The position numbers and the translations under genes were made by a program. From assembly GCA_002440225.1 (NCBI GenBank), contig DJSH01000067.1, positions 41,855 to 47,216 on the forward strand: a stretch of DNA of 5,362 nt, written 5' to 3'. This stretch comes from Candidatus Segatella violae (GTDB lineage Bacteria; Bacteroidota; Bacteroidia; Bacteroidales; Bacteroidaceae). Below are positions 1 through 5,362 of the stretch, piece by piece. Numbering within the stretch: position 1 is the first letter of the stretch; each line of letters starts with the position of its first letter. The notes beneath the pieces were generated by a model. It saw only the letters and a list, made by a program, of their open reading frames with translations, was not told where the DNA came from and made no database searches.

Positions 1-22
1 GGCGTTCACCGAACACTTACCT
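1..22 (+). repeat. Left inverted repeat, putative recombination site
   Basis: The first 15 bases, GGCGTTCACCGAACA, recur as a perfect reverse complement at 5346-5360. After one mismatch at position 16, six more bases (TTACCT, 17-22) also match, giving 21 of 22. The copy contains an internal dyad, GTTC (4-7) and GAAC (11-14) around ACC (8-10), which resembles paired recombinase half-sites around a short crossover region. It lies 21 bp beyond the stop codon of the acyltransferase, so it does not interrupt that gene. The true outer edge may extend left of the window. Confidence 0.75.
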
Positions 23-43
23 CGCTTTTATAATATAGATTCG

Positions 44-334
44 TCATTCCATTTTTCCAAACACAACTTTATTCCGCCCCACAAAGAACCCACTACTATC
101 ATTAGTCAAAATCCTAGCCGGAATACCTCCAATGATACAATTATCAGGCACATCTTTTGTCACCACAGCATTAGCTGCTATCACAACATTGTTGCCTACA
201 TGCACATTGCCAACAACCTTACTGCCAGGAAACATCACCACATGATTACCTAATGTCGGGCTACCTTTATGCTTCCCTTCAAAGATACATCCCAAAGTAC
301 ATCCATGATGGAGCGTAACATTCTTTCCTATCAC
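44..334 (-). CDS. Hexapeptide-repeat (left-handed beta-helix) acyltransferase, N-terminally truncated
   Basis: This 96-residue protein matches the C-terminal half of serine-acetyltransferase-like O-acyltransferases, which use acetyl-CoA to acetylate serine or a sugar. The hexapeptide-repeat helix is visible from the first residue (IGKNVTLHHGCTLG), then SPTLGNHVVMFPGSKVVGNVHVGNNVVIAANAVVTKDVP, ending in the typical GGIPARIL turn. H9/H10 sit where family members carry catalytic histidines. Relatives are usually about 150-200 residues, with an N-terminal helical part and first coils that are missing here. The start used is GTG at 334. The same frame is closed by TGA only six codons upstream, inside the end of the HAD gene, so no longer start is available. 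The gene follows the HAD stop by 8 bases and is probably translated by read-on from it. In a polysaccharide operon a sugar O-acetyltransferase is expected. This copy may be a remnant, or a shortened subunit that still forms a trimer; activity is doubtful. Confidence 0.7.
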   Translation of the reverse strand: MIGKNVTLHHGCTLGCIFEGKHKGSPTLGNHVVMFPGSKVVGNVHVGNNVVIAANAVVTKDVPDNCIIGGIPARILTNDSSGFFVGRNKVVFGKME

Positions 335-342
335 AGAATTTC

Positions 343-2124
343 TTAATCTTCATATTCAAACAAATTAAGTAATCTGATATAACAATATGCCAAAGAGGCA
401 AATACATAATATGGTGGTAGCAAGTAAGGCTTTTCCACTATCTTGCGTTGCACCTTCGCCATCATTCCTAGATAGTTGGCAGGATGAAGCAAAAGTTCCA
501 AGACATTGATTCTAACATCCTTGATACCCTTTACTTGAAAACTTTGATTTCCCCCGCAATTATCCACCATGTTCTTATCCAAGTCGTTCAGGAATCGGCA
601 GCGTCTTCTACTATTAAACAACGCTGACTTCAACAATAAACGAGCCATCAAACGAAGCGAAACATCCTTGCCAACATTCCAAGCAGCCAAACCCTTGATA
701 TTAACCATCATCAGGTCTTGCAACTTTCTTGTATAGGCATCATATATGTATTTTTCTCTTTTATCATACTTCTCTTCCACTTCCACCTCTCCATCAATCA
801 ATGCTTTGTACTTTCTCACACTACCATGAGGAGCGGAAAGCAATTGTTCGTACATACTCCTGTTGGTACAGAATATGCCAAAGAAAGGAGAAAGGGTCTT
901 ATCATCATCCTTCATTTCAAATAGAAGTCCCTTGCGATGACATCGATCACCATAAGGCAGCTTTTCCTTTCTGCAAGAACCGATATAATAGCCATAAGTC
1001 TCAATATCCAACATCTCCGTCAGCATCTGCTGGGAATGATTATACCATCCCTCATCCACCAGATAAAACTTACCCTGATTGCTATGGGCTTGAACGTAGT
1101 CTTTCTGCAATGTGAAATCTGAGTCCTCAGCCCCCTTCTTGTTCTCATAAGCATCTTTAGCCAGAAAAACCACTTTCCTAGAATTCAAGAAGTAATGAGT
1201 TCTTACGATTTCTGTAGATGGCGACACTAAATGCTGATAGGCATCAAAAGCCCTCTTCATGAAGTAACCACCTCTGGCCAAGAAGTTCAGCTCGATTTGC
1301 CCCCCCACAATAGGCTTCATCTCTTCGCTTAATTTCCAAGAGAAGTAATAAATAGGAATGGCATATTCAGCAAAGGTCGAATGATGATAGAGCCCCTCAA
1401 ATCTCTTTCGTAGTTGATGATTAGAGAAATCTCTCTTCGTCAACCAACTGTAATTTGTCCACAGCTTATGCATCAATGGAAAATACCAGATGGCATGAAG
1501 TCCATGCGCTCTAGCCATTTTCACATCAGCATGCTTGCTGTCACCTATCATCACGACATCTTTTGCGTCAATGCCATTTTCTTGAAGGATATAGTCATAC
1601 AAATCTCCATCAGCCTTTGTATGATTACATGATTCAGATACATAGATCTTATCAAACAAATCTTCGCATTGCAGATTTAGCAAGAAATCCTTATAAGCTT
1701 TATCAGGGAGATAAAAATCAGATACCAAGAAGATTTTCTTTCCTTTTTTTTTCTCTCTTCTTAGAAGATCGATTATTTTCTGATTTCCATATTGGCATCC
1801 TATCTCTACACTCACATCAATATCATACGAAGCATTGATAAACGTATCTCTGCCCATCAATAACTTTATTTTGCCTTGCAAAATATCATAGAGATCGGAC
1901 ATCGTTGTTTGATAAGGCTTTTCCTTGTATAGCTCATTATTTTGATGATGCGCTATATGTCTCAAAGCCACCAACTCCTCATCAGTAACGCCCCTCAATT
2001 CTGGGAATTTCATTCTCATCACTTTCGCCCATTGCAGATAAATCTGCGATGAATGAATGTGGCGAAAGCACGTCGTGTCAAAGTAATCTACAAAGATATA
2101 CTTAATCGTTGAATCTATTTTCAT
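343..2124 (-). CDS. HAD-superfamily hydrolase-like protein of a polysaccharide locus, two-part
   Basis: The protein has 593 residues. The N-terminal ~215 residues form a HAD-like domain with all four motifs. Motif I is FVDYFDTTCF, with D13 as the expected nucleophile; the +2 position is F15 rather than the usual aspartate, as in FDIFDTL-type members and dehalogenases. Motif II is IFLVSDFYLP (S135), motif III is K170 in HTKADGDLYDY, and motif IV is VMIGDSKHAD (G194, D195, D200). The rest (about 230-593) follows the pattern of large HAD proteins in capsule and O-antigen loci: LARGGYF near 282, NSRKVVF near 314, VDEGWYNHSQQ near 356 and GYYIGS near 378. It then has a basic, helical tail without clear catalytic motifs. 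No signal peptide is seen, so it is probably cytosolic. Substrate is unknown; a sugar phosphate or a modification of a glycan intermediate is conceivable. The ATG at 2124 lies 13 bases after the stem-forming repeat. The gene carries an A9 run on its coding strand (1744-1752). The HAD assignment is secure; the function is not. Confidence 0.9.
   Translation of the reverse strand: MKIDSTIKYIFVDYFDTTCFRHIHSSQIYLQWAKVMRMKFPELRGVTDEELVALRHIAHHQNNELYKEKPYQTTMSDLYDILQGKIKLLMGRDTFINASYDIDVSVEIGCQYGNQKIIDLLRREKKKGKKIFLVSDFYLPDKAYKDFLLNLQCEDLFDKIYVSESCNHTKADGDLYDYILQENGIDAKDVVMIGDSKHADVKMARAHGLHAIWYFPLMHKLWTNYSWLTKRDFSNHQLRKRFEGLYHHSTFAEYAIPIYYFSWKLSEEMKPIVGGQIELNFLARGGYFMKRAFDAYQHLVSPSTEIVRTHYFLNSRKVVFLAKDAYENKKGAEDSDFTLQKDYVQAHSNQGKFYLVDEGWYNHSQQMLTEMLDIETYGYYIGSCRKEKLPYGDRCHRKGLLFEMKDDDKTLSPFFGIFCTNRSMYEQLLSAPHGSVRKYKALIDGEVEVEEKYDKREKYIYDAYTRKLQDLMMVNIKGLAAWNVGKDVSLRLMARLLLKSALFNSRRRCRFLNDLDKNMVDNCGGNQSFQVKGIKDVRINVLELLLHPANYLGMMAKVQRKIVEKPYLLPPYYVFASLAYCYIRLLNLFEYED
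1744..1752 (-). repeat. A9 homopolymer within the HAD gene
   Basis: Nine T in a row on the plus strand give nine A on the coding strand, encoding K125-K127 directly before GG, just ahead of HAD motif II. Gain or loss of one A shifts the frame and meets a stop codon soon after: after 8 codons for an extra A, within about 25 codons for a lost A. The tract is therefore a possible slippage or phase-variation site. Adenine runs of this length also occur by chance in AT-rich genes, so function is unproven. Confidence 0.45.
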
Positions 2125-2137
2125 GTTGCTTATAGAA

Positions 2138-2206
2138 CGACCGGCAGGTACTCACCCAAGCAGAAAAGTAGCTTAATAAATTGGCTCAAGCTTTCCCTGC
2201 CAGTCG
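2138..2206 (-). repeat. Imperfect 11-bp inverted repeat in the GT4-HAD intergenic gap
   Basis: The 89-base gap between the family 4 glycosyltransferase and the HAD gene holds CGACCGGCAGG (2138-2148) and CCTGCCAGTCG (2196-2206). These are reverse complements except at one position, separated by 47 bases. In the minus-strand transcript the mismatch becomes a G-U pair, so an uninterrupted 11-bp stem can form. It closes a loop that contains further short complementary stretches (AGCTT and AAGCT). The arms are much richer in GC than the surrounding sequence. No U-run follows, so it is not a standard intrinsic terminator. It could be a structured leader of the HAD gene, a second recombination site, or a footprint of past rearrangement. 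No known riboswitch class is recognised. Confidence 0.5.
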
Positions 2207-2213
2207 AATAATA

Positions 2214-3263
2214 TCATTTAAACAATTCTTTGATTCTTTCCTCCATTACATGAAATGGAATCGGGAAATCATCACTCACGCTTTTCAGTTCATTCTTTAC
2301 CAAGACCTTACGGGCTACATCCACATCATCCAATGGTAAGAATGTTGCATTCTCCTCAAAGGTTTCATGGAAGATTTCGATATCACTCAGTATGATCCTT
2401 TTACATCCACAAGCCACAGCCTCAAAAGGCGTTCTTCCAAAGCCCTCGTCAAGTGACAGCAAAGCAAATGCATAAGCATAATGATAGAGCGAAATCAACT
2501 CCTCATCTGAAACATAATTGGTAAATATCAGATAATCCTTCATCTGACTTATCAATTTCTTTAGCTCCTCATCATGTCCCCATCCTTCTCTTCCAACAAG
2601 CACTAGTTTCATATTTCGCTCTTTCAAAACAGGAGCTATCACCTTTAGAAGATACTTGAAATTCTTACGAGGCTCGATAGTCGAAACTGAGATGAAATAA
2701 GAGCTAGGTTGTAGTTTCCATTTTTCCAACAAGGACAAGTTTGCTTTCTCAGAAGCCCCCTTAAAGCCAATGGCAATGTTTTCACCTAAATTATAAATTG
2801 GCTTCTTCGTATATGCAGCCAATTGTTTCTTTTCGGTTTCAGAGATTGTTATTAAGCCATCAACCCATTTGAAAGCCCATAGCATTTTGGGAGTCAAATA
2901 ATACTTGGCGGCAAAATTCATGGTACTTCGAAATTTCAAGAAAGCACAATCATGCTGAGTAGGAATTACCTTACCCTTAAAGCCGACAAACAAATCAATC
3001 GGAGGTGGGAATACAGGGAATAAGACAACATCTGGTTTTATCTTCCTAATAGCTCTAGATAAACTAAAGTTTTCCAAAAACAGCCTAGTTGTCAATCCTA
3101 TGATAAATGCATTCGGATTGTCATCAAGCTCATTCCTCTCATGAAAGATTGGAATGATTTCGTGAGACGTAGTTAATAAGGCACGATATAAATCTATCGC
3201 ATACATCTCAATGCCCGTACGTCTTCGCCCATATAAAGAAGTTAAGTCTATTGCGATTCTCAT
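2214..3263 (-). CDS. Glycosyltransferase family 4 (GT-B fold)
   Basis: This 349-residue protein has full length for the family and both Rossmann domains of a GT-B retaining glycosyltransferase. The N-terminus MRIAIDLTSLYGRRRTGIEMY (1-21) matches the acceptor-domain start of the MtfB/WbaZ-like subgroup, with the TGIxxY loop. The C-terminal nucleotide-sugar domain begins around 188 with ISVSTIEPRKNFKYLL and KLVLVGREGWG, and contains the EX7E motif E273-GFGRTPF-E281 followed by ACGCKRIILSD. There is no signal peptide or membrane segment; it should act at the cytosolic face of the inner membrane, adding a sugar (mannose is common in this subgroup, but the donor is not predictable here) to the lipid-linked repeat unit. 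Its ATG overlaps the TGA stop of the upstream family 2 glycosyltransferase (ATGA, 3263-3260), so translation is probably coupled. An 89-base gap with an inverted repeat follows it. Confidence 0.93.
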   Translation of the reverse strand: MRIAIDLTSLYGRRRTGIEMYAIDLYRALLTTSHEIIPIFHERNELDDNPNAFIIGLTTRLFLENFSLSRAIRKIKPDVVLFPVFPPPIDLFVGFKGKVIPTQHDCAFLKFRSTMNFAAKYYLTPKMLWAFKWVDGLITISETEKKQLAAYTKKPIYNLGENIAIGFKGASEKANLSLLEKWKLQPSSYFISVSTIEPRKNFKYLLKVIAPVLKERNMKLVLVGREGWGHDEELKKLISQMKDYLIFTNYVSDEELISLYHYAYAFALLSLDEGFGRTPFEAVACGCKRIILSDIEIFHETFEENATFLPLDDVDVARKVLVKNELKSVSDDFPIPFHVMEERIKELFK

Positions 3264-4090
3264 GATAATATGTCTATTTTATAAAACAGCCCCTCTATTC
3301 GTCCCTTTAGCAAGTAATAGCTACGCTGAGCAAGCATTTTTTTCCCTTTTACTAAATTTATGAAGATACCACCAAAAGGACGAATTAAGCTACGAGCAAT
3401 TATAGCAATAGGGTAATTATTTTTTTTCATTAAATAACCATTACCACGAGCATATTTATAGGCTTTATCTAAATCACTCTTGAAAAATGTTGTTTTTCCT
3501 AATGGATGATGAATTAATATATCCTTATCAAAAACTACATCATTATGCTTCTTAAGAAAATTGATAAGATAATCAGTTTCCTCACCAGATGCCAAATCAT
3601 AAGGAGAGCCTACGCCTATATTTTCGTCAAACAATATTTGCTTGTCAAAATGCAAAAAAAGGCAGATAGAACATGCCCCACAATGTTCAAACAATGTTAG
3701 CATCTTGTTTTGTAAAGGATATGCAGCCAATGGTATATCCTCTTCATTTGTAGCTTTGATTATTACGCCTTCATGCGTTTCCAATTGCGCAATTGCCTTG
3801 ACTAAAGTATCAGAATGATACCAGCAATCATCATCAGGGAAGGAGACATATTCCCCTTTAACATATTGCAATCCTACATTACGTGCATGAGACAAGGATG
3901 AAGGCTTGTATTTAACATAAGTAAATTCTATTTTCGGATTCAAATTTTTGAAAGCTTCGATGCAATCACCTTGATCAACAAATATCAACTGAACTTGTGA
4001 AAAATCTAATCCTGTCTGAGAATTCAAAGAAACAACGTATCGTTTTATTTCCTCTATTCTAGCTTGTGATGTTTGAACTAATGAAATCAT
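3260..4090 (-). CDS. Glycosyltransferase family 2 (GT-A fold)
   Basis: This 276-residue inverting glycosyltransferase has the standard layout. A short N-terminal strand with RIEEIKRYVVSLNSQ (11-25) leads to QLIFVDQGD (34-42), where the aspartate sits in the nucleotide-binding loop. Then come SSLSHARNVGL (64-74) and the metal-binding acidic motif FPDDDCWY (84-91; D86-D88). SGEETDYLINFLKKH (168-182) carries the acidic pair expected near the catalytic base. DQGD and SHARN loops are typical of enzymes that transfer rhamnose-like or hexose residues in O-antigen and capsule synthesis, but the donor cannot be fixed from sequence. The moderately hydrophobic, basic C-terminus (about 228-250) may lie against the membrane. 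The gene begins 2 bases after the polymerase stop and overlaps the next gene by four bases, so the three are likely co-transcribed. Its coding strand includes an A8 run at 3420-3427. Confidence 0.92.
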   Translation of the reverse strand: MISLVQTSQARIEEIKRYVVSLNSQTGLDFSQVQLIFVDQGDCIEAFKNLNPKIEFTYVKYKPSSLSHARNVGLQYVKGEYVSFPDDDCWYHSDTLVKAIAQLETHEGVIIKATNEEDIPLAAYPLQNKMLTLFEHCGACSICLFLHFDKQILFDENIGVGSPYDLASGEETDYLINFLKKHNDVVFDKDILIHHPLGKTTFFKSDLDKAYKYARGNGYLMKKNNYPIAIIARSLIRPFGGIFINLVKGKKMLAQRSYYLLKGRIEGLFYKIDILS

Positions 4091-4092
4091 AT

Positions 4093-5247
4093 TTATAAAG
4101 TTATATCAAACAAATTATTTACATAAGGGATAATATCGCCGGTTCCTACAGCAGAATCTCTTTGTAATCTTCCATAAAATCTTAGAAGAACATACAAAAT
4201 CGTCACCAATCTAAAAATATATTTTTCATTTTTATTTTTTATCGAATAAAAGTAATTAGTCATAGGTATAATTCTAAAAAAGAACAAACCATCCGCAAAT
4301 CTTTGGAAAATCCACAAAATCGGAGAAAACAAATTAAGAACAACAGTTCCTATTACACCAATAGCACAAAATTTATCCGTTAAAGTACCTACTTTTAAAT
4401 GTCCTTTATCCTTAAAAAAATATATGAGCATTAGAGTATAAAGGGAATGAGCTATCAATGTCGTATTTGAAGCATCGCCAACGCTATTTGTATCTAACAA
4501 ATAATTTTGATAACGTTGGTCACTCACCGAAGAGGCTAGTCCACCCAAAAAGCCAGACACTTTAGACATAAAACCAATGCCTATAACTAAAGAAACAACA
4601 ACAGTAATAGCAAGAACCTTTCTTGACAGATATTTGTCAAAATAAAAAGGCAATATGCATAAGGCAAGAATACTTTGAGATTTCTGAATTAAAAAAGCTG
4701 TAACTATAGTTAACACACAAAATGAGACATACTTTTTCTTTGTCTGTTTCTCGGTACATAATAAAGGAATATACATTAAAATTATAGCATGACTAAGAGA
4801 CTGTCTCATGCCATTTAGTGCAAAAAAATAATAAGACAAGCCATATATTAAGAAAAGAGCTAGTGATGGCTTAATTGTATATTTTTTTATGAACTGATTG
4901 TTAAAATAGAAATATAGTATAAAGATAAAGTAAATAAAAAAAATTGCTTTTGCTGAAATTACATTTTTAAATAGAACCATTGAGAACAAAAAACCAGGCT
5001 CAAAATCAAAATATTCTGGATTAATAGTATGAAATGTAACATGGTTAAACACATCACAATAATAAGCAACATCACTACCAACAGTCTTTGCACGAGTTGC
5101 ACCAATGAAAAACAAAATTCCAAAAATTATCCAGAATTGTAAAGACTGATGATTTCCCGGAACACCACAATTATAACTTTTATTTATACTCTTATCTTTT
5201 AAAAATAAGATAAAAAATAGAAATAATAATATTATATAGAATAACAT
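4093..5247 (-). CDS. EpsG/Wzy-family polysaccharide polymerase (integral membrane)
   Basis: This 384-residue protein is strongly hydrophobic, with about ten to twelve predicted membrane segments: for example 2-16, 37-52, 86-115, 129-143, 151-163, 189-203, 211-227, 263-278, 293-308 and 343-358. It fits the EpsG branch of Wzy-like polymerases. Signature positions are TVGSDVAYY (55-63), EPGF (83-86) and NGMRQSLSHA (145-154), the counterpart of the family's N-x-R-Q motif. Such proteins join lipid-linked repeat units on the outer side of the inner membrane after flipping by Wzx; no flippase is present in the window. It is the first gene of the block, 92 bases inside the right inverted repeat. The start ATG at 5247 gives a membrane segment at once; no clear Shine-Dalgarno is present, as is usual in Bacteroidetes. 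Base composition is clearly more AT-rich than the HAD and GT4 genes, common for Wzy genes. Wzy sequences diverge greatly, so the family call is firmer than any linkage prediction. Confidence 0.88.
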   Translation of the reverse strand: MLFYIILLFLFFILFLKDKSINKSYNCGVPGNHQSLQFWIIFGILFFIGATRAKTVGSDVAYYCDVFNHVTFHTINPEYFDFEPGFLFSMVLFKNVISAKAIFFIYFIFILYFYFNNQFIKKYTIKPSLALFLIYGLSYYFFALNGMRQSLSHAIILMYIPLLCTEKQTKKKYVSFCVLTIVTAFLIQKSQSILALCILPFYFDKYLSRKVLAITVVVSLVIGIGFMSKVSGFLGGLASSVSDQRYQNYLLDTNSVGDASNTTLIAHSLYTLMLIYFFKDKGHLKVGTLTDKFCAIGVIGTVVLNLFSPILWIFQRFADGLFFFRIIPMTNYFYSIKNKNEKYIFRLVTILYVLLRFYGRLQRDSAVGTGDIIPYVNNLFDITL

Positions 5248-5338
5248 AATATTTAAAATTACTTAGAAATACCCATTATCAAAAATGATTTTTCCAAAAG
5301 CTTTTGGTATAAAACAATTTATTTAGTACATCCTTACA
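5248..5338 (-). promoter_or_regulatory. Leader between right inverted repeat and first gene; no clear promoter
   Basis: This AT-rich stretch separates the repeat from the polymerase start. Read on the minus strand it holds no exact TAnnTTTG (-7) element of Bacteroidetes promoters. The nearest fit, TAATTTTA with TTTG 18 bases before it, lies so close to the ATG that it would leave almost no leader. It contains a perfect 14-bp palindrome and a second AT-only dyad, AAAAAT-G-ATTTTT (5281-5293). The likely function is a 5' leader transcribed from a promoter outside the window when the cassette is in the productive orientation; this is inference. Confidence 0.3.
5294..5307. repeat. Perfect 14-bp palindrome CCAAAAGCTTTTGG
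   Basis: The 14 bases are a perfect self-complementary palindrome without spacer, about 50 bp upstream of the polymerase start and 31 bp inside the right inverted repeat. Its position is suited to a dimeric regulator binding site. As an RNA hairpin it would need to sacrifice central pairs for a loop. No regulator is identified. Confidence 0.4.
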
Positions 5339-5360
5339 AGGTAACTGTTCGGTGAACGCC
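5339..5360 (-). repeat. Right inverted repeat, putative recombination site
   Basis: TGTTCGGTGAACGCC (5346-5360) is the exact reverse complement of positions 1-15. AGGTAA (5339-5344) pairs with 17-22, with one mismatch at 5345. The internal dyad is GTTC (5347-5350), GGT, GAAC (5354-5357). Beyond 5339 similarity to the left end is lost. It lies upstream of the first gene, where an invertase site controlling expression would be expected. Confidence 0.75.
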
Positions 5361-5362
5361 GT

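Larger units (their letters stand above)
1..5360. other. Putative invertible polysaccharide-gene cassette bounded by inverted repeats
   Basis: The segment is framed by 22-bp inverted repeats with 21 matches, at its two extreme ends. All five genes between them are on one strand and belong to surface-polysaccharide synthesis. Site-specific inversion in polysaccharide loci is well established in Bacteroides, mostly for short promoter segments but also for larger gene-containing segments. Here the repeats enclose a whole gene block, so inversion would flip about 5.3 kb. No transposase or recombinase gene lies inside, which argues against an autonomous transposon and for a recombinase acting in trans. 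The alternative is a passenger segment with transposon-like terminal repeats; deciding that needs the flanking sequence for target-site duplications. Inversion itself is inferred, not seen. Confidence 0.6.
5279..5362 (-). other. Open reading frame entering from outside across the right repeat (possible gene 3' end)
   Basis: Reading leftwards from the window edge, one frame is open for 27 codons (TAFTEQLP at the start, FWKNHF at the end) until TGA at 5281-5279. The equivalent frame entering across the left repeat from the other side begins AFTEHLP and stays open to TAA at 251-253. If a fixed gene outside the cassette runs into the repeat, inversion would exchange its C-terminus. The two other frames also end soon (after GVHRTVTL, and after RSPNSYLVRMY). 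Short open stretches like this arise by chance, so this is only a possibility. Confidence 0.2.

Noticed and set aside
16..43. Terminator after the acyltransferase
   Set aside because: The 28 bases after the stop codon have no stem followed by a U-run, so transcription may continue into the flank.
2..253. Plus-strand open frame of 83 codons from the left edge
   Set aside because: Apart from the first codons over the repeat, it runs antisense to the acyltransferase and is rich in His, Asn and Thr without family likeness. It is kept only as part of the C-terminus-swap idea.
718..1838. Several open frames of 61-128 codons on the plus strand
   Set aside because: They lie antisense to the HAD gene, whose motifs confirm the minus-strand frame. 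They show no family motifs and overlap one another, so they are shadow frames.
2149..2195. Promoter in the GT4-HAD gap (TACTTTTC resembling TAnnTTTG)
   Set aside because: The last base differs from the consensus and the upstream element is CTTG at a short spacing of about 17 bases, too weak to list.
4524..4531. TCACCGAA inside the polymerase gene, resembling the repeat core
   Set aside because: Only eight bases match and the dyad is incomplete; this is expected by chance in 5 kb.
1..5362. Insertion sequence or transposon bounded by terminal inverted repeats
   Set aside because: No transposase or other mobility gene is present, and the contents are ordinary polysaccharide genes. Target-site duplications cannot be tested because the flanks are missing, so this is disfavoured rather than excluded.

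Overview
The window looks like part of a capsular or exopolysaccharide locus from a gut-type member of the Bacteroidales (Bacteroides, Phocaeicola or Prevotella-like). That assignment is inference. It rests on the AT-rich composition, the absence of clear Shine-Dalgarno sequences, the tight head-to-tail packing of surface-polysaccharide genes, and the style of the encoded proteins. No rRNA, tRNA, CRISPR array, transposase or recombinase gene is visible.

All five genes lie on the minus strand and read from right to left. In transcription order they are: a multi-pass EpsG/Wzy-type polysaccharide polymerase (5247-4093), a family 2 glycosyltransferase (4090-3260), a family 4 glycosyltransferase (3263-2214), a large two-part HAD-superfamily protein (2124-343), and the C-terminal half of a left-handed beta-helix (hexapeptide) acyltransferase (334-44). 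The first three genes are nearly contiguous: a 2-base gap, then an ATGA overlap. An 89-base gap holding a strong imperfect inverted repeat separates them from the last two genes. The first gene is visibly more AT-rich than the last two, so the cluster looks like a mosaic of pieces with different histories.

The most striking feature is at the edges. The window begins and ends with the same sequence in opposite orientation: a 15-bp perfect inverted repeat that extends to 21 matches in 22 bp. Each copy contains its own small dyad, GTTC-ACC-GAAC, as expected for a site-specific recombinase crossover site. The five same-strand genes sit between these copies, and no convincing Bacteroidetes-type promoter is seen ahead of the first gene. 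The simplest reading is a roughly 5.3-kb invertible cassette. Inversion would turn the whole gene block towards or away from a promoter outside the window, switching or exchanging a polysaccharide repeat-unit module. The recombinase and the external promoter would have to lie outside the window, so this is well-motivated inference rather than proof.

Possible roles: the two glycosyltransferases extend a lipid-linked repeat unit, the polymerase joins repeat units at the outer face of the inner membrane, and the acyltransferase (if functional) would decorate a sugar. The HAD protein's role is unclear. Secondary points of interest are the 5'-truncated acyltransferase, an A9 homopolymer inside the HAD gene that could allow slippage, and the inverted repeat between the two gene blocks, which forms an 11-bp stem in RNA with one G-U pair.
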